Source: Gigantopelta aegis (lineage: Eukaryota > Mollusca > Gastropoda > Neomphalida > Peltospiridae). Taken from it: a DNA stretch of 64,000 nucleotides. The notes beneath the pieces were generated by a model. That model had not been told where the DNA came from, made no database searches, and saw nothing but the letters and a program-made list of their open reading frames with translations. This document shows, piece by piece, positions 44,005 to 56,134 of the stretch (position 1 is the first letter of the stretch; every line of letters begins with the position of its first letter). Both the position numbers and the translations under genes were made by a program. The stretch covers positions 29,364,769 through 29,428,768 of the forward strand of contig NC_054711.1 of the NCBI RefSeq assembly GCF_016097555.1. The letters are read 5' to 3'.

Positions 44005-45365
44005 GTACCTGTAATTGAAGGAGATATGAATGAGATTGGTTGCACGATGGGATGTAGAGGATACTCCCGGAGTGTCTTGTGATATCATAATTTTCAGCAC
44101 GAGTTGATAAAAGTATGAAATCCCTGGCTTGCCAAGGATTTTTATACTTTTATTAATGAGTGCTGATAAATTATGATATCACAAGACACGAGGGAGGTAT
44201 TCTTGTTATCATCCATTATCATTCTTTTCATTTGCGACAGTTGTAAACAATGTCAGTAATGTGGCTTGAATGTCAGCGGTAGACTCGTTAACTAGCAGAA
44301 CGGCAGTGGCGTGACGTCACTAATGGTAGGTTTAGCGCTGAAACACAGTGACGTAACAAAAGATTGTCTTGTGATTAAAATTTGACCAGTCAAGATTATA
44401 AGAAGCGGAGAATATCGCAGGAGATATAGCAAATTATAGTGCCAGCGATATCTCCTACAAACGCCTTTAATGGATGATACATAGAGGATACTCCCTGAGT
44501 GTCTTGTGATATCATAATTTATCAGCACGAGTTGGTAAAGGTATGAAATCCCTGGCTTGCTAAGAATTTTTATACTTTTATCAACAAGTGCTGATAAATC
44601 ATGATATCACAAAACACAAGGGGGTATTCTTTTTATCATCCATTATCATTCTTTTCATTTGCAGCAATTGTAAACAATGTCAGTAATATGGGTTGAATGT
44701 CACTATATTTGGCAGCAGTAGACTCGTTAACTAGCAGAACGACAGTGGCGTGACGTCACTGATGATAGGTTTAGCACTGAAACATAACACAGTGACGTAA
44801 CAAAAGAAGCGATATCTCCTAGGAGAATATTGCAGGAGACATCGCAAATTATAGTGCCAGTGACATCTCCTACAAAAGCCTTTAACGGATGATAAATACA
44901 CGTACGTGCATGTTGTCTTTCTTTATAGCTGGCCTTTCTAGTGATGTCAGGATTAGACATACCTCACCATGACACAGTTCTACCTGTAGTTGAAAGAGTT
45001 ATGAGTGAGACTGGTTTCATGATGGGATATACATGTACGTGCATGTTGCCTTTCTTTATAGCTGGCCTTTCTAGTGATGTCAGGATTAGACATACCTCAC
45101 CATGACACAGTTTGACCTATAGTTGAAAGAGATATGAGTGAGACTGGTTGCACGATGGGATATACATGCACATGCATGTTGCCATTCTTTGTAACTGGCC
45201 TTTCTAGTGATGTCAGGATTAGACATACCTCACCATGACACAGTTCTACCTGTAGTTGAAAGAGATATGAGTGAGACTGGTTTCCATGATGGGATATACA
45301 TGTACGTGGATGTTGCCTTTCTTTGTAACTGGCCTTTCTAGTGATGCCAGGATTAGATATATCTC
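43990..45365. repeat. ~133-bp tandem array with embedded foldback units
   Basis: Units marked by CATGTACGTGCATGTTG-type words start at 44899, 45031, 45164 and 45298 and include CACCATGACACAGTTCTACC and GAGTGAGACTGG. A partial unit at 43995-44055 shows that the array once continued leftwards. Two foldback copies (44050-44890) now separate it. Confidence 0.8.
44050..44890. repeat. Two tandem foldback repeats
   Basis: Copy 1 (about 44055-44470) and copy 2 (about 44480-44890) are nearly identical. Each folds on itself through TCTTGTGATATCATAATTTT and AAATTATGATATCACAAGAC, and ends with a segment containing AACTAGCAGAACGGCAGTGG or a variant and GATATCTCCTA words. Confidence 0.8.
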
Positions 45366-45500
45366 GGTGGTAGAGAACTCATCTGAGATTCAGTGGGTTG
45401 CAGGATCAATCGCCCTCTAGGGAATCCGATTCCCCCTCCCCACCTCCCCATCCAACCAATGCTCCTTTAGGTTACCAGGTGTTTATTTTGCGGTAATCTG
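45352..45500 (+). mobile_element. tRNA-derived SINE head fragment
   Basis: CTCGGTGGTAGAGAACTC is A-box-like and GTTGCAGGATCAATCGC is B-box-like, followed by CCAACCAATGCTCC as in the SINE at 46617. The core is missing. Confidence 0.55.
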
Positions 45501-45938
45501 TGCACTGGTTACCAGACATTGCTAATTTCGATGCCTGGATCAACATAATTGAAAACTGATCCTAGTTGGGTTGTAGTGATTTGAGGATCGTTTATGAAAG
45601 ACATAATCGATTGTTGTGAAAAATGTTAACAGTACAGTCATGATAACAGTTGAATATGTATTCACATGACAGACTTTTTGTGTGAATTTAATTTCTTGTA
45701 TACGATCAAGAAAATTGTTTTTCAATGAGGTAACATCATATTCTGTATATCGTCTACTGTAACATCTGCATTTGAAGTGTTGTACTTATTTAACATGTCT
45801 GTATATCTGTCCGTCCATTTAAAAAAACTGTGTGTTCCTTTCATCATTTAACTCCTTGGTGAAATAGATATTGATGGACAATGACTATTCTCCAAAATCA
45901 TTTAATACAGTCCAAACTGACTTGTATTAAAATAAGTT

Positions 45939-46145
45939 TAAAGACGCATACCCTAGTTTCAACTCGTGAACGTGGACACTAAGTTTAGTTCATCAAATCA
46001 CCTGTAACACATCTGGATAAAGTTCTACGGAAATGAATAATCTAAACAATAAAGTATAAGTAATGTTTGATTTCAGTGATCACAAACGGTTCTAGTAGTG
46101 AAAAATATGCCTTGGTGTTTAAACACTGGGGTCTGTCCCTTTAAT
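45939..46145. mobile_element. TTAA-type MITE, internally deleted
   Basis: Left TTTAAAGACGCATACCCTAG and right CTGGGGTCTGTCCCTTTAA. The middle of the family consensus is missing. Confidence 0.65.
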
Positions 46146-46218
46146 TGTATGGGGTAAAGAAAAACAAATTGTCAGTAATTTGGCGAATTGTGTTTATAAG
46201 TGTGTAGCCAAATTGAGT

Positions 46219-46606
46219 CACCGGCCTCGGTGGCGTCGTGGTTAGGCCATCGGCCTACAGGCTGGTAGGTACTGGGTTCGGATCCCAGTCGAGGCATGGG
46301 ATTTTTAATCCAGATACCGACTCCAAACCCTGAGTGAGTGCTCCGCAAGGCTCAATGGGTAGGTGTAAACCACTTGCACCGACCAATGATCCATAACTGG
46401 TTCAACAACGGCCATGGTTTGTGCTATCCTGCCTGTGGGAAGCACAAATAAAAGATCCCTTGCTGCTAATCGGAAAGAGTAGCCCACGTAGTGGCGACAG
46501 CGGGTTTCCTCTCAAACTCTGTGTGGTCCTTAACCATATGTCTGACGCCATATAACCGTAAATAAAATGTGTTGAGTGCGTCGTTAAATAAAACATTTCT
46601 TTCTTT
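46219..46606 (+). mobile_element. A-type SINE, intact, 11-bp target duplication
   Basis: CCAAATTGAGT occurs at 46208-46218 and 46607-46617. The insert has the head CGGCCTCGGTGGCGTCGTGG, the B box GGTTCGGATCCC, core and tail 1 ending ATTTCTTTCTTT. A good reference copy. Confidence 0.95.
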
Positions 46607-46616
46607 CCAAATTGAG

Positions 46617-46925
46617 TTTGGGTGGGATTTAGCTCAGTTGGTAGAGCACTCGCCTAGTGTAATTGGGTCGTACGATCAAACCTCAGTGGGTCCAATGGTT
46701 TTTTCTCCATCCCAACCAATGTCCCACAACTGGTATATCAAAGGCTGTGGTATGTGCTGTCCTGTCTATGGGAAAGTGCATATAAAAGATCCCTTGCTGC
46801 TAATGGAAAAATGTAGCGAGTTTACTCTCAAGACTTGTGTCAGAATTACCAAATGGACGACATCCAGTAGCAGATGGTTAACTAAACGAAGCGCTCTAGT
46901 GGTGTCGTTAAACAAAACAAACTAA
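46617..46925 (+). mobile_element. E-type SINE (tRNA-like head), tail 2
   Basis: The head TTAGCTCAGTTGGTAGAGC is an excellent pol III A box, with a B-box-like region at about 46668-46683. Core TGCATATAAAAGATCCCTTG, AATGTAGCGAG and tail 2 follow. This head differs from the A and B types although the core is the same. Confidence 0.85.
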
Positions 46926-47091
46926 TTTATTCTTCTAAGCCGAGTCAGTCAGACAAAACTGTATCGAGTAAAGGATCATTTGACATGTCAAGTAATTTTT
47001 TTCTTCAGGAGTTTTGTAAAATAGATGCATTTAACATTTACAAAATATAACGTACCGGTATACAACAAACGAATGAAGGCTGTTGTGTAGG

Positions 47092-47287
47092 TAATTCGTT
47101 TCAGCCAGTGCACCACGACTGGTATATCAAAGGCTGTGGTATGTGCTATCCTATCTGTGGGACGGAAAAAAGATCTGTAGTGGGTTTCCTCTAAGACTCA
47201 AAATTACCAAATGTTTGACGTCCAATAGCTGATGATTAATCAATCAACGTGCTCTAATGGTGTTGTTAAACAAAACAAACTTTCTTT
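47092..47287 (+). mobile_element. Core SINE, 5' truncated, 8-bp target duplication
   Basis: TTGTGTAG flanks it on both sides. It starts in TTTCAGCCAGTGCACCACG, has a damaged core (missing TGCATATA) and ends with tail 2 and a T run. Confidence 0.8.
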
Positions 47288-47411
47288 TTTTGTGTAGTTC
47301 ACTAAAAACCTGCATTTATTGTAAATTATTAGATACATAATATTATGGCTGTTTAGGGAAGGGATAAATAACTTTCAAACAAAATAAAACAAATTGGCTC
47401 ATTGTGTTATT

Positions 47412-47573
47412 AAGCCCTGGCTGAGGATTTTCGAAGCTAGAATGTGCTACAAAATCGTAAAACCATCGTAGGCTATGACGTCACTACAGCATACACCATA
47501 GTGACTTAACAGCCTACGATGGTTTTACGATTTCGTAGCTCTACGATAGTTTAAAAAATATGGGCCCCAATAC
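47412..47573. mobile_element. Palindromic MITE with GACGTCA, second copy
   Basis: CTACAAAATCGTAAAACCAT pairs with ATGGTTTTACGATTTCGTAG, and GGCTATGACGTCACTAC with GTGACTTAACAGCC. Right end AAATATGGGCCCC. Same family as 8958-9104. Confidence 0.75.
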
Positions 47574-48576
47574 ATTGTTAATTTGGTTAAATCTGTACAT
47601 AGGTTCCTTAATTTGGGAAGTAACAGTACATTTTCCCCCACTAACTAAAAGATTGTGATTATAATTTGGTGCTTTTTCTTGTATTGTATGCAAGTGCTAT
47701 GGATATATTTTTGTGTGTGTGTGTTTGTATTTTAAATAATTGGTGCATTTGTCGAGCAACGTGGTGTACGAGACAGTATGTATTTGACACAAAAAAAATA
47801 TACTGGACTTTTTGTTTGTTGTGTTCAATAAGATCCAGATTTGATGATCATGCTGGACATGAGATAATAATAGTGAACTTCATAAATGTACATACTATTG
47901 TCTGGAAGTTTGAGTGAATACTGGAATAAGATCCAAGATGTTTTGTTTTGTGTGTAGGCGCTGGTTCGTGTTACAGGAGAGCTGGGGTAGGGTGGGATAG
48001 CGGGTGGGTTGGTATTACATGTATGACATTTTCTGTGTGTGGGTGGGTGGAGGGTAGTACTAACTGTATTACATTTTTATGTGATCATGTGACACTCAAC
48101 TTTAACGCTAATAACTATAAATCATCTTCACCTATTTTGCATATTTTGATGAGAAATGTTCACCATTGTATAATGTGTTAACATAAGTCAGGCACTAATC
48201 TTGTTTAATCTGATTTCTACAGAATTCTGAATATAATAAATGCTAGATTTTCATCCAGATGTTTTTACAAAATGAGGGCAGGTGCTGAATTTGTATTCGT
48301 TATTTTCAGGACATTGGAAATATTGCACTGGGTCACATATGTTTAAGGGACTTTTTTTTTTTTTTAATTTGCCAATTAAAATAGAATGGGGGTGACAAGG
48401 ATAAAACATGTAGGATTTATTTTATTATGCCTTGATGTTACTCGAAAACTGTTCTTGTCCTCATTCTCTGATTAAAACCTCAGCGTAATTGCCGACTTTT
48501 CAAGACCCTGCAGTTTTCTGGGGGGTTTTTGGCCCATCTTTTAAAGCAACGATTTCGCTGCATCTATATAGAGACA
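47574..48576. other. Probable CCNY downstream/3' UTR sequence, no element
   Basis: Low-repeat sequence with GT runs (47711-47726) and T runs. No open frame with splice support. It could be part of a long CCNY 3' UTR. Confidence 0.35.
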
Positions 48577-48957
48577 TACCGGCCTCGGTGGCGGCGTGGC
48601 AGGCCATCGGTCTACAGGCTGGTAGGTACTGGGTTCGGATCCCAGTCGAGGCATGGGATTTTTAATTCAGATACCGACTCCAAACCCTGAGTGAGTGCTC
48701 CGCAAGGCTCAATGGGTAGGTGTAAACCACTTGCACCGACCAGTGATCCATAACTGGTTCAACAAAGGCCATGGTTTGTGCTATCCTGCCTGTAGGAAGC
48801 GCAAATAAAAGATCCCTTGCTGCCTGTCGTAAAAGAGTAGCCTATGTGGCGACAGCGGGTTTCCTCTCCAAATCTGTGTGGTCCTTAACCATATGTCTGA
48901 CGCCATATAACCGTAAATAAAATGTGTTGAGTGCGTCGTTAAATAAAACATTTCTTT
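48577..48957 (+). mobile_element. A-type SINE, intact, 13-bp target duplication
   Basis: CTATATAGAGACA occurs at 48564-48576 and 48958-48970. Complete head, body, core (here CAAATAAAAGATCCC) and tail 1. Confidence 0.95.
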
Positions 48958-49049
48958 CTATATAGAGACACATGTTTTATGGAAATAAAATAGACCAGTA
49001 TATTTAGTAAGTAAAACCAGACCCGGTTAGAAGTCGCAGATCTGATACC

Positions 49050-49232
49050 CATTTTAACGAAGCGCTCTTAGCACTAAGATCATCTTAAGTGCGCTAAAAT
49101 CGCTTCGTGGAACGAGACCCTGGGTGCCATTTTATGAAGTGATCTTAGTGCTAAGATGACCTGAAGTGCATAACTGTTATGCTCTAACATGATCTTAGCG
49201 CTAAGATCGCTTCGTAGAACGGCCCCGGGGAC
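49050..49232. mobile_element. Palindromic MITEs with CTTAGCGCTAAG cores
   Basis: Two adjacent hairpin-like units: ACGAAGCGCTCTTAGC to GCGCTAAAATCGCTTCG, and TGAAGTGATCTTAGTGC to GCGCTAAGATCGCTTCG. They share CTTAGCGCTAAGAT words with the 8958 element. Confidence 0.65.
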
Positions 49233-49805
49233 ATCCCAATTGAGGCCAACAGCAGGACTATGTCTGACACAACTATGAATGCAGAAGAAATGTTTTCACC
49301 AAGCATACGACTTCACGATTTGTAGAAGTCGGTTAATTTTTATGTCCTACCTGATTAAAATACAATTTCTTTTTTTATGTGTGTGAAACACGTGTTTGTA
49401 TTCGTGCAGATGCATTATAAAATATATGCGATTCTAAAAACTTAATAGCAAGTCCAGTGGACCGTTTAGAAGGGGGAGTGATTGCAGTCGCTCACTAGCC
49501 TGGTTTTTGTGCCTAACTTTAGATGAATGTGATACGATAGAAGACGAATGGTACCAGTCAAATTGCTTTGCAAGCTCTCAGCCTTCTAAATAATCAACTT
49601 GGACCATATATAATTTGAAAATATGAATTTTAGGATATATTTTTATTCAAGTCAGTCGGTCGTGTGTTGAGCTACGTTATATAGATCTGAACGTTTTATT
49701 TTGTTTTGTTTTTTCACAAGTGCAATGTTATTTTTGTTTCACTCATATCATGAATTTTTAATGTCAATTTAACTTATTTCATTTGCCTGTCTCATGAATC
49801 ATTTG

Positions 49806-49812
49806 GTAAATA
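49806..49812 (+). terminator. CCNY: Candidate CCNY polyadenylation signal
   Basis: AAATAAA followed by a T/GT-rich stretch (TTTTGTCTTTAGATTTGTTT) is a plausible poly(A) site at the end of a long unique-sequence stretch. Other AATAAA words are closer (for example near 42253), so this is only one option. Confidence 0.25.
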
Positions 49813-50302
49813 AATTTTGTCTTTAGATTTGTTTTGCGTAATTTATTGTCTCACCTTGACAGTGAAAAGGTAAGATGTAGAACTGGTTTTACTTTTCCAA
49901 CTGAAAGTGTATATAAAAGATCCTCTGCTGCTGGTTTTGTAGGATTTGCACAGGGCTTGAAATAGCGGTTTGCGGAAAGCATAATGCAGTTCATTGTTTT
50001 GAGACCTACATGTAGCGGGTGAAATTAAAACTCACCTACTAAAAAAAAAATCCCCCCAAAACCAAACAACAACAACAACACAGGACATGTTTTCAAGAGA
50101 CATTTTCATTATGGCTAATAAAGATCCCAGGTAGCTAATTATTTAGCTACAGCCATTTTTGATCCAGTAGGATTTAGTATGGTGGGGCCACTCACTGTCG
50201 TACACTAAAGGTAATTAGGTGTGATTGGAGGTGTGTGTGGTGGGCGAGGCTCCCTCCACCAGCTATATCAGTGGTGAGCCCTGATAGAGATGTCCTTAAA
50301 CA

Positions 50303-50572
50303 ACCGGCCTCTGTGGTGCTGTGGTTAAGCCATCGAACGTAAGGCTGGTAAGTACTGGGTTCACAGCCCGGTAATGTCTCTCACCCAGAGCGAGTTTTAA
50401 CGACTCGGTTGGTAGGTGTAAGACCACTACACCCTCTCCTTTTTTTTTCTCACTGACCACTAAGAACTAACCCACTGTCCTGGACAAACAGCCCAGATAG
50501 CCGAGGTGTGACCAGGACAACGTGCTTGAACCTTAATTGGATATAAGCACGAAAATAATTTGAAATGAATTA
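50303..50572 (+). mobile_element. C-type SINE, near complete
   Basis: Head CGGCCTCTGTGGTGCTGTGG, B-box region GGGTTCACAGCCCGG, body CACCCAGAGCGAGTTTTAAC, 3' end GGATATAAGCACGAAAATAA then TTTGAAATGAA. TTAAACAA flanks both sides. Confidence 0.88.
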
Positions 50573-51841
50573 AACAAACATTCCTTTCCTATTACCATTT
50601 GATAACATCACGAATTGCCGTGACAAATGTAATTACCATAAGAAGAAAGCTAAAACATTTAATTTATTTTTAAAAAAGACAAAAAGAACAATAAATATGA
50701 TAAAATTGTACATTTATTACAGTTATCTAACACCAGAAAAGTAAAACTCCAGCACAGTTGATAAACTCATTATTATATAACTGTACCTTTGCTATCTGCA
50801 GAACAATTTTAAAATGGAAGATCCATTGAGAATCGGACAGTAGATGATACACATGTACATACTAATGCTGGGAATGTAAACATCAACAGGTACAGACAAT
50901 GATGGAAGTAGACAATATATACAAGACACCAGTGTATACAGATAATGACATGCACACCAAGAGAAACAAACCATGTATAGCACAAAAATATTACATGTAA
51001 TGACACACCTGGCATTTTATCTAAGGCTATATGGCATCAGACATATCATTATGGAGCACACAGATGACGATGATGAGAGGAAACATTCTGCCGCCACTAC
51101 GGTGTAATGAATGAATGGATGTTTGAAGACGCCCCAGCACGGTCACTACAATGATGGTTGGTTCTTACAATGTATAATAATAAAAAGTTGTGGAATTTTC
51201 TGTACATTTATGTAGAGTTTGGCTAAAGTGTCTGTAATGTATGTCCTACACACACAAAAAATTGACCTTTAAAGGCATATTGTCACAGACCACTGACCTA
51301 TTACATGGCCTAACAAAGTATTACTTAAAAATATATATATTTGATTTGTCCCTAAATATACTTTATTCAGCCATCTGCGTAACCACCATACACCACTTAT
51401 TAATGATATTTTGTAAAAATAATTGAATTATGGCAATGGTCCATAATTCAAAAACTAACATTCCTGAGAGGGTAGTGTAGTTAAAGTGATGCAATAGCTA
51501 GATTTTGGTCTGTAAAAATTAATGTAATTTTGATTTACTATTCATTTTTAGAGAAATAAGATCCTTAAATCTGTGACAGTACATTTTTTTGAAAATATGT
51601 TTGCATTTTCTAAAATCCAATGAAAAATGAATTTCTCACCTGCCCCCTAGAAAAAAATTCAGATGAAAATCTAGCATTTAATTTATATGTAGAATACATT
51701 TATGCGGTGGAATTGTGTACATTTTTACACCATGAAATTTAACAACCACAAGAATTAACAGAAATGTTAGGCTTATCGATAAAACGTATGCAATCTGCAA
51801 ATTTAGAACAGTGACAATTCAATAGCTCTGCCTTATTTACA
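50573..51841. other. Intergenic or convergent-UTR sequence
   Basis: AT-rich, no repeats recognised and no convincing exon. It lies between CCNY and the minus-strand gene at 62.7 kb, so it may be 3' UTR of either. Confidence 0.35.
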
Positions 51842-52090
51842 AAAAGTAAATTTTGGCTATTGGATGTCAAACATTTGGTAATTATGACTCGTAATCATCA
51901 GAGGAAATCTGCTACATTTTTCCTGATGCAGCAAGGTATCTATTATATGCACAGACAGGAAAGCACATACCATGGCTTTTGACCAGTTGTGGTGCACTGG
52001 TTAGAACAAGAAAAATACCTCAATCAGTTGAATGAATCCACCAAGGTGTTTCGATCCTGTGACACAAACACCTCAAGCAATGAAATATCA
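51842..52090 (-). mobile_element. D-type SINE, reverse strand
   Basis: Reverse complement of the family seen at 35875: GGATGTCAAACATTTGGTAA, TGCTACATTTTTCCTGATGC, a shortened core, CAGTTGTGGTGCACTGG and a decayed head with TTTCGATCCTGTGAC. Confidence 0.75.
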
Positions 52091-52302
52091 AAGTGCAATA
52101 CTTGCATCCATATGGGACAATCCACAAAGTTACTAGTATAAAAATATGCGATTTTTTCCATAATCTTTTTTGGCCAGCTAGATTTTTTTGAATGTGGTTT
52201 TCACCAATCCCATTGAACCTGCCTAGATAGATCTCACACAAATATTTGGAATACGGTTATCTGGATGGAAAATGTACATGCCTCACCATGAAATCCGAAC
52301 CC

Positions 52303-52357
52303 AGTACCTACCAGCCTGTAGACCGATGGCCTGCCACGACGCCACCGAGGCCGGTCG
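52303..52357 (-). mobile_element. A-type SINE head fragment
   Basis: GAACCCAGTACCTACCAGCC to GCCACCGAGGCCGG is the reverse complement of the A-type head only. Confidence 0.75.
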
Positions 52358-52489
52358 CCTTATTTACAATGCTGACACATTTTCTTTTTACCAGCAAGTT
52401 ACCCACCCCCTTTATAAACTATTTGTGCATGGTGTCTGGACCCCATCCCCATGGGCATGCTTATTTTATGGACACCCCTAACATGTTCA

Positions 52490-52760
52490 ACATGAAGCAA
52501 CACTAATGAAACACTTAAACAAAGGAATATTTCAATTCACAAATTTGCACATGATGCAACAGTGATAAAACATTTAAAACAATGGAATATTACAATTCAC
52601 AAACTTTTCACATGATGCAAGTCATAAAAGATTTAAAACAATTGAATATTTCAATTTACACATATTTCACATAATGCAATAGTGATAAAACATTTAAAAC
52701 AATGAAATACTTGAATTCACAAAAAAAAATTAACATGATGCAAGACTGATGAAATTTTGG
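52490..52760. repeat. ~61-bp tandem repeat
   Basis: Four to five units marked by CACATGATGCAA at 52548, 52609, 52668 (CACATAATGCAA) and 52733, with AAACATTTAAAACAATGGAA between. Confidence 0.85.
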
Positions 52761-53459
52761 TACATTTAAATAATAATTTTAAAAATGTTCACAAAATGTT
52801 CAACATCATACAACATTCATTAAATGTTTCATACAAATATTTCAAATTCACATCTATTTAAAATGTTACCTTCAACCTGATGAACAAAATGAAGTAACAA
52901 TTAACAGATCACAACCTTTATGTAGGTAAATTAATATAACCTGTAAAGTTGGTCTGACCCATGGCACTAACTAATGACCACCGGTAGTAGGGAAGTACAT
53001 AGTACGGTAGGTGGTTACAAACTGCTCCTTAACAATGCCAGAAGTAACTACTGGACATTCTATGAAGTGGTCAGACTAAGACCACAGGTAAAAGCAGATG
53101 GGAAATAGCAGGTGTGTAGCACAGATAGCCACAAGAGACAAGCACATGTCGCGGTCGGAGAGACAAGGACTGGCATGCGAAGGTGGACAGCGAAAGAAAT
53201 TGAAAGATAGAAGGAGTTTCCAGATTGAGAAGAAATGAGATGGAATTCAAGAGAGAGAAAGGAAAAGGGGGAAGTGAGATAAAAACCCCAACAACAATAT
53301 ATTTTTAAATAACCTGCAAGGGCTGTTATAGAATTTGCGAAGGGGGATATTCGAAAATATTATTATATATTTATACCCATCACCCACAAATCCTCTAAAT
53401 AGTCCGACAAATAGTGAAGCACAACAGGTCTAAAGCAAGCATTACCCGGCACAACTAAT

Positions 53460-53686
53460 TTGTTTATTTCCTAAGTTCAAGGGCCATAATCCTGTCAAAA
53501 CTGAATAAATCGGCATGAAATTCAAACTTGATGTGTAACAGTACATGATAAAACTATACACAAAATGTTATTCAAACTTGATGTGTAACAGTACATGATA
53601 AAACTATACACAAAATGTTAGTTCAATATTTTGAGACATTGTGAAAAAAAAAGTCTTTGAAAACTATATGACATGTGGAACAGACA
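53460..53686 (-). repeat. ~150-bp unit repeat, reverse strand, with 57-bp duplication
   Basis: Reverse complement of the GTTACAGATCAAGTTTGAC units. A perfect tandem duplication of about 57 bp (ATTCAAACTTGATGTGTAAC start) lies at 53518-53632. Confidence 0.8.
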
Positions 53687-53699
53687 GACAGTGGGACAG

Positions 53700-54088
53700 A
53701 AAAAAAGAAAGAAGTGTTTTATTTAACGACGCACTCAACACATTTTAATTACGGTTATATGGCGTCAGACATATAGTTAAGGACCACACAGATTTTGAGA
53801 GGAAACCCGCTGTCGCCACTACATGGGCTACTCTTCCGATTGGCAGCAAGGGATCTTTTATTTGCACTTCCCACAGGCAGGACAGCACAAACCATGGCCT
53901 TTGTTGAACCAGTTATGGATCACTGGTCGGTGCAAGTGGATTACACCTACCCATTGAGCCTTGCGGAGCACTCACTCAGGGTTTGGAGTCGGTATCTGGA
54001 TGAAAAATCCCATGCCTCGACTGGGATCCGAACCCAGTACCTACCAGCCTGTAGACCGATGGCCTGCCACGACGCCACCTAGACCGGT
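53700..54088 (-). mobile_element. A-type SINE, intact, 13-bp target duplication
   Basis: GACAGTGGGACAG occurs at 53687-53699 and 54089-54101. The complete element is in reverse orientation, with A-rich tail complement at the left and head GGTCTAGGTGGCGTCGTGG at the right. Confidence 0.95.
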
Positions 54089-54177
54089 GACAGTGGGACA
54101 GGGACAAAATCTATATAGCCTCCTCTGGTTGGACCGGTAGGGGACTAATAATAATTATGGTATTTATACCACCCAAT

Positions 54178-54497
54178 CCGGGACGTAGCCCAGTGGTAAA
54201 GCATTTGCTTGATTCGTGGTCGGTCTAGGATCAATCCCCGTCGGTGGACCCATATGGCTATTTCTCGTTCCAGCCAGTGCTCCACAACTGGTGTAATAAA
54301 GGTCGTGGTATGTACTATCCTGTCTGTGGGATGGTGCATATAAAAGATCCCTTGCTGCTAATCAAAAAGAGCAGCCCACGAAGTGGCGACAGCGGGTTTC
54401 CTTTCTCAATATCTGCGTGGTCCTTAACCATGTCTGATGCCATATAACCGTAAATAAAATGTGCTGAGTGCATTGTTAAATAAAACATTTCCTTCAC
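54178..54497 (+). mobile_element. B-type SINE, complete, tail 1
   Basis: Head GGGACGTAGCCCAGTGGTAA, B box GGATCAATCCCCGTCGG, full core, GTGGCGACAGCGGG and tail 1 to TTAAATAAAACATTTCC. Confidence 0.9.
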
Positions 54498-54524
54498 CGT
54501 CCAACCCCCCCCCCCCATCAAGAT

Positions 54525-54755
54525 AGTTATGTTTAGCAACACAACTAGAGCATATTGATTTAAATTATTAATCATTGGCTATTGGATTTCAAACATTTGG
54601 TAAATCTGATCTGCTACATTTTCCCCCATTAGCAGCAAGGGATCTTTTATATGGTTTTTGATATACCAGTCTTGGAACATGAGTCCACTGAGGTTGTTTA
54701 ATCCTGTGACCAAAGCACCTCAGGCGAGCACTCTACCAACTAAACTATAGATTCC
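54525..54755 (-). mobile_element. D/E-type SINE, reverse strand
   Basis: Tail, ATTGGATTTCAAACATTTGG, GCAGCAAGGGATCTTTTATA and a tRNA-like head whose reverse complement reads TAGTTTAGTTGGTAGAGTGC, an A-box match. Confidence 0.8.
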
Positions 54756-54839
54756 CCTCGTGGGGCAGATCTGTAACAAAAATATGATCAAGATGTTCAC
54801 ATCTGGCAGAAAGTGTGGAATTTCGTATACAGGAGTATT

Positions 54840-55300
54840 TTGGTCTACTAAATTTAAAAAACCCTGATGGATCCAAGAAGTCCCAACAGACTGGTTAGCC
54901 GCCATCTTTAATTTAAAGATGGCCACCATGACAAAATATCAATTGCTCATATTTCAGCTTCTGAATTGCATAGAAGATTGGAATTTGGTATATAGGGGTA
55001 TTTTGGTTTGTTAAGTTCAAAAATTGATGGATCCAAGAAGTCTGACAGGCTGATTTACCACCATCTTGAATTTGAAGATGGCTGACATAACAAAATATCA
55101 ATTGCTCATATTTCAGCTTCTGAACCACATAGAAGATTGGAAATTGGTTTATATGGGTATTTTGGAATGTAATTTCAAAAATTGATGGATCCAAGAAGTC
55201 TGACATACGTCTTTAATTTGAAGATGGCCACCATAACAAAATATCAATTGCTCATATTTCGTCTTGTGAACTACATAGGAGACTGGAATTTGGCTGCTAT
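54840..55300. repeat. ~150-bp tandem repeat
   Basis: Three units marked by CAATTGCTCATATTTC at 54940, 55099 and 55245, each preceded by an AAGATGGC word and followed by ACATAGAAGATTGGAA or a variant. Confidence 0.85.
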
Positions 55301-55344
55301 ACATTTCTGTACTGTATTTTTGTATTACTGCAGGCCTTGACCTT

Positions 55345-55800
55345 AAGTGTTTTCTGTGGTAGCCCACTGGACTACCAGGTTATAAAATCTAGTAGCCCTC
55401 AGTAAATATTGTAGCCTCATAACACAAAATTCTTTTATTTAAACATGTTTTAGGGTGGGTTTTTGTAAATCATGAGCATTATACTGTGAAATACACACTT
55501 ATTAAAACTGCATGATAACCCCTAATGAACATTAAAGTTTTTATTTTAAATCATTAAACGGAAACTGGGAAATATACAAAATTAAAACATTAATATGTAA
55601 CAGAATGAAGTGTCTCATACATGTATGTGGCATAATATTTTGTAAGCCTTCATTACGTCTTATTGATTGTAGACTAACTGGACATGCCAAAACATTTGGT
55701 AGCCCATCGGACTACCGGGGTTAGATAACTAGTAGTCCGAGTGAGAAATTGGTAGCCAAAACACATAGGGCTACCGCTAAGGTCGAGTCCTGTACTGTAA
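55345..55800. mobile_element. MITE with GGTAGCCC.. GGACTACC words
   Basis: GTGGTAGCCCACTGGACTAC at the left, GGTAGCCCATCGGACTACC near 55701, and GGGCTACCGCTAAGGTCGAG at the right. It resembles a hAT-like non-autonomous element, but boundaries are uncertain. Confidence 0.45.
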
Positions 55801-55864
55801 CCCACGAATAGCCTGACTGGTCATGCCTATCTACAACCAATGAGGACTGGGAATACACATACAT

Positions 55865-55990
55865 AGAGGTTATTACCAGAGTGTTTTCCGGTATCGTCAA
55901 TATCATATATTAGGAATAAAAAAATTATTATGCGAGGCTCTATATATATATGATATTGACGATACCGAAATACACGAGGGTAATAATCTC
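55865..55990. repeat. Perfect-looking palindrome with TATCGTCAATATCATAT
   Basis: GTATCGTCAATATCATATAT at 55891 and ATATGATATTGACGATACC at 55949 are inverted, and GGTTATTACC pairs with GGTAATAATC. It is a short foldback of the type seen at 44050. Confidence 0.75.
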
Positions 55991-56134
55991 TTTATCATAT
56001 AATCTCAAGCTTAATACAACGTGTTTTTGTAAACTGTACAGGCAACTTTAATTCCAGTCCGCCATTACTAGATATTCAAATGACGTAAGAATATGTGGCG
56101 CGGTGTATTTTTGAATGGAAGTGACGTCAAACTC

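Noticed and set aside
46617..46690. tRNA gene at TTAGCTCAGTTGGTAGAGC
   Set aside because: The sequence cannot complete a tRNA cloverleaf and continues into the SINE core, so it is a SINE head. The same applies to the A- and B-type heads elsewhere.
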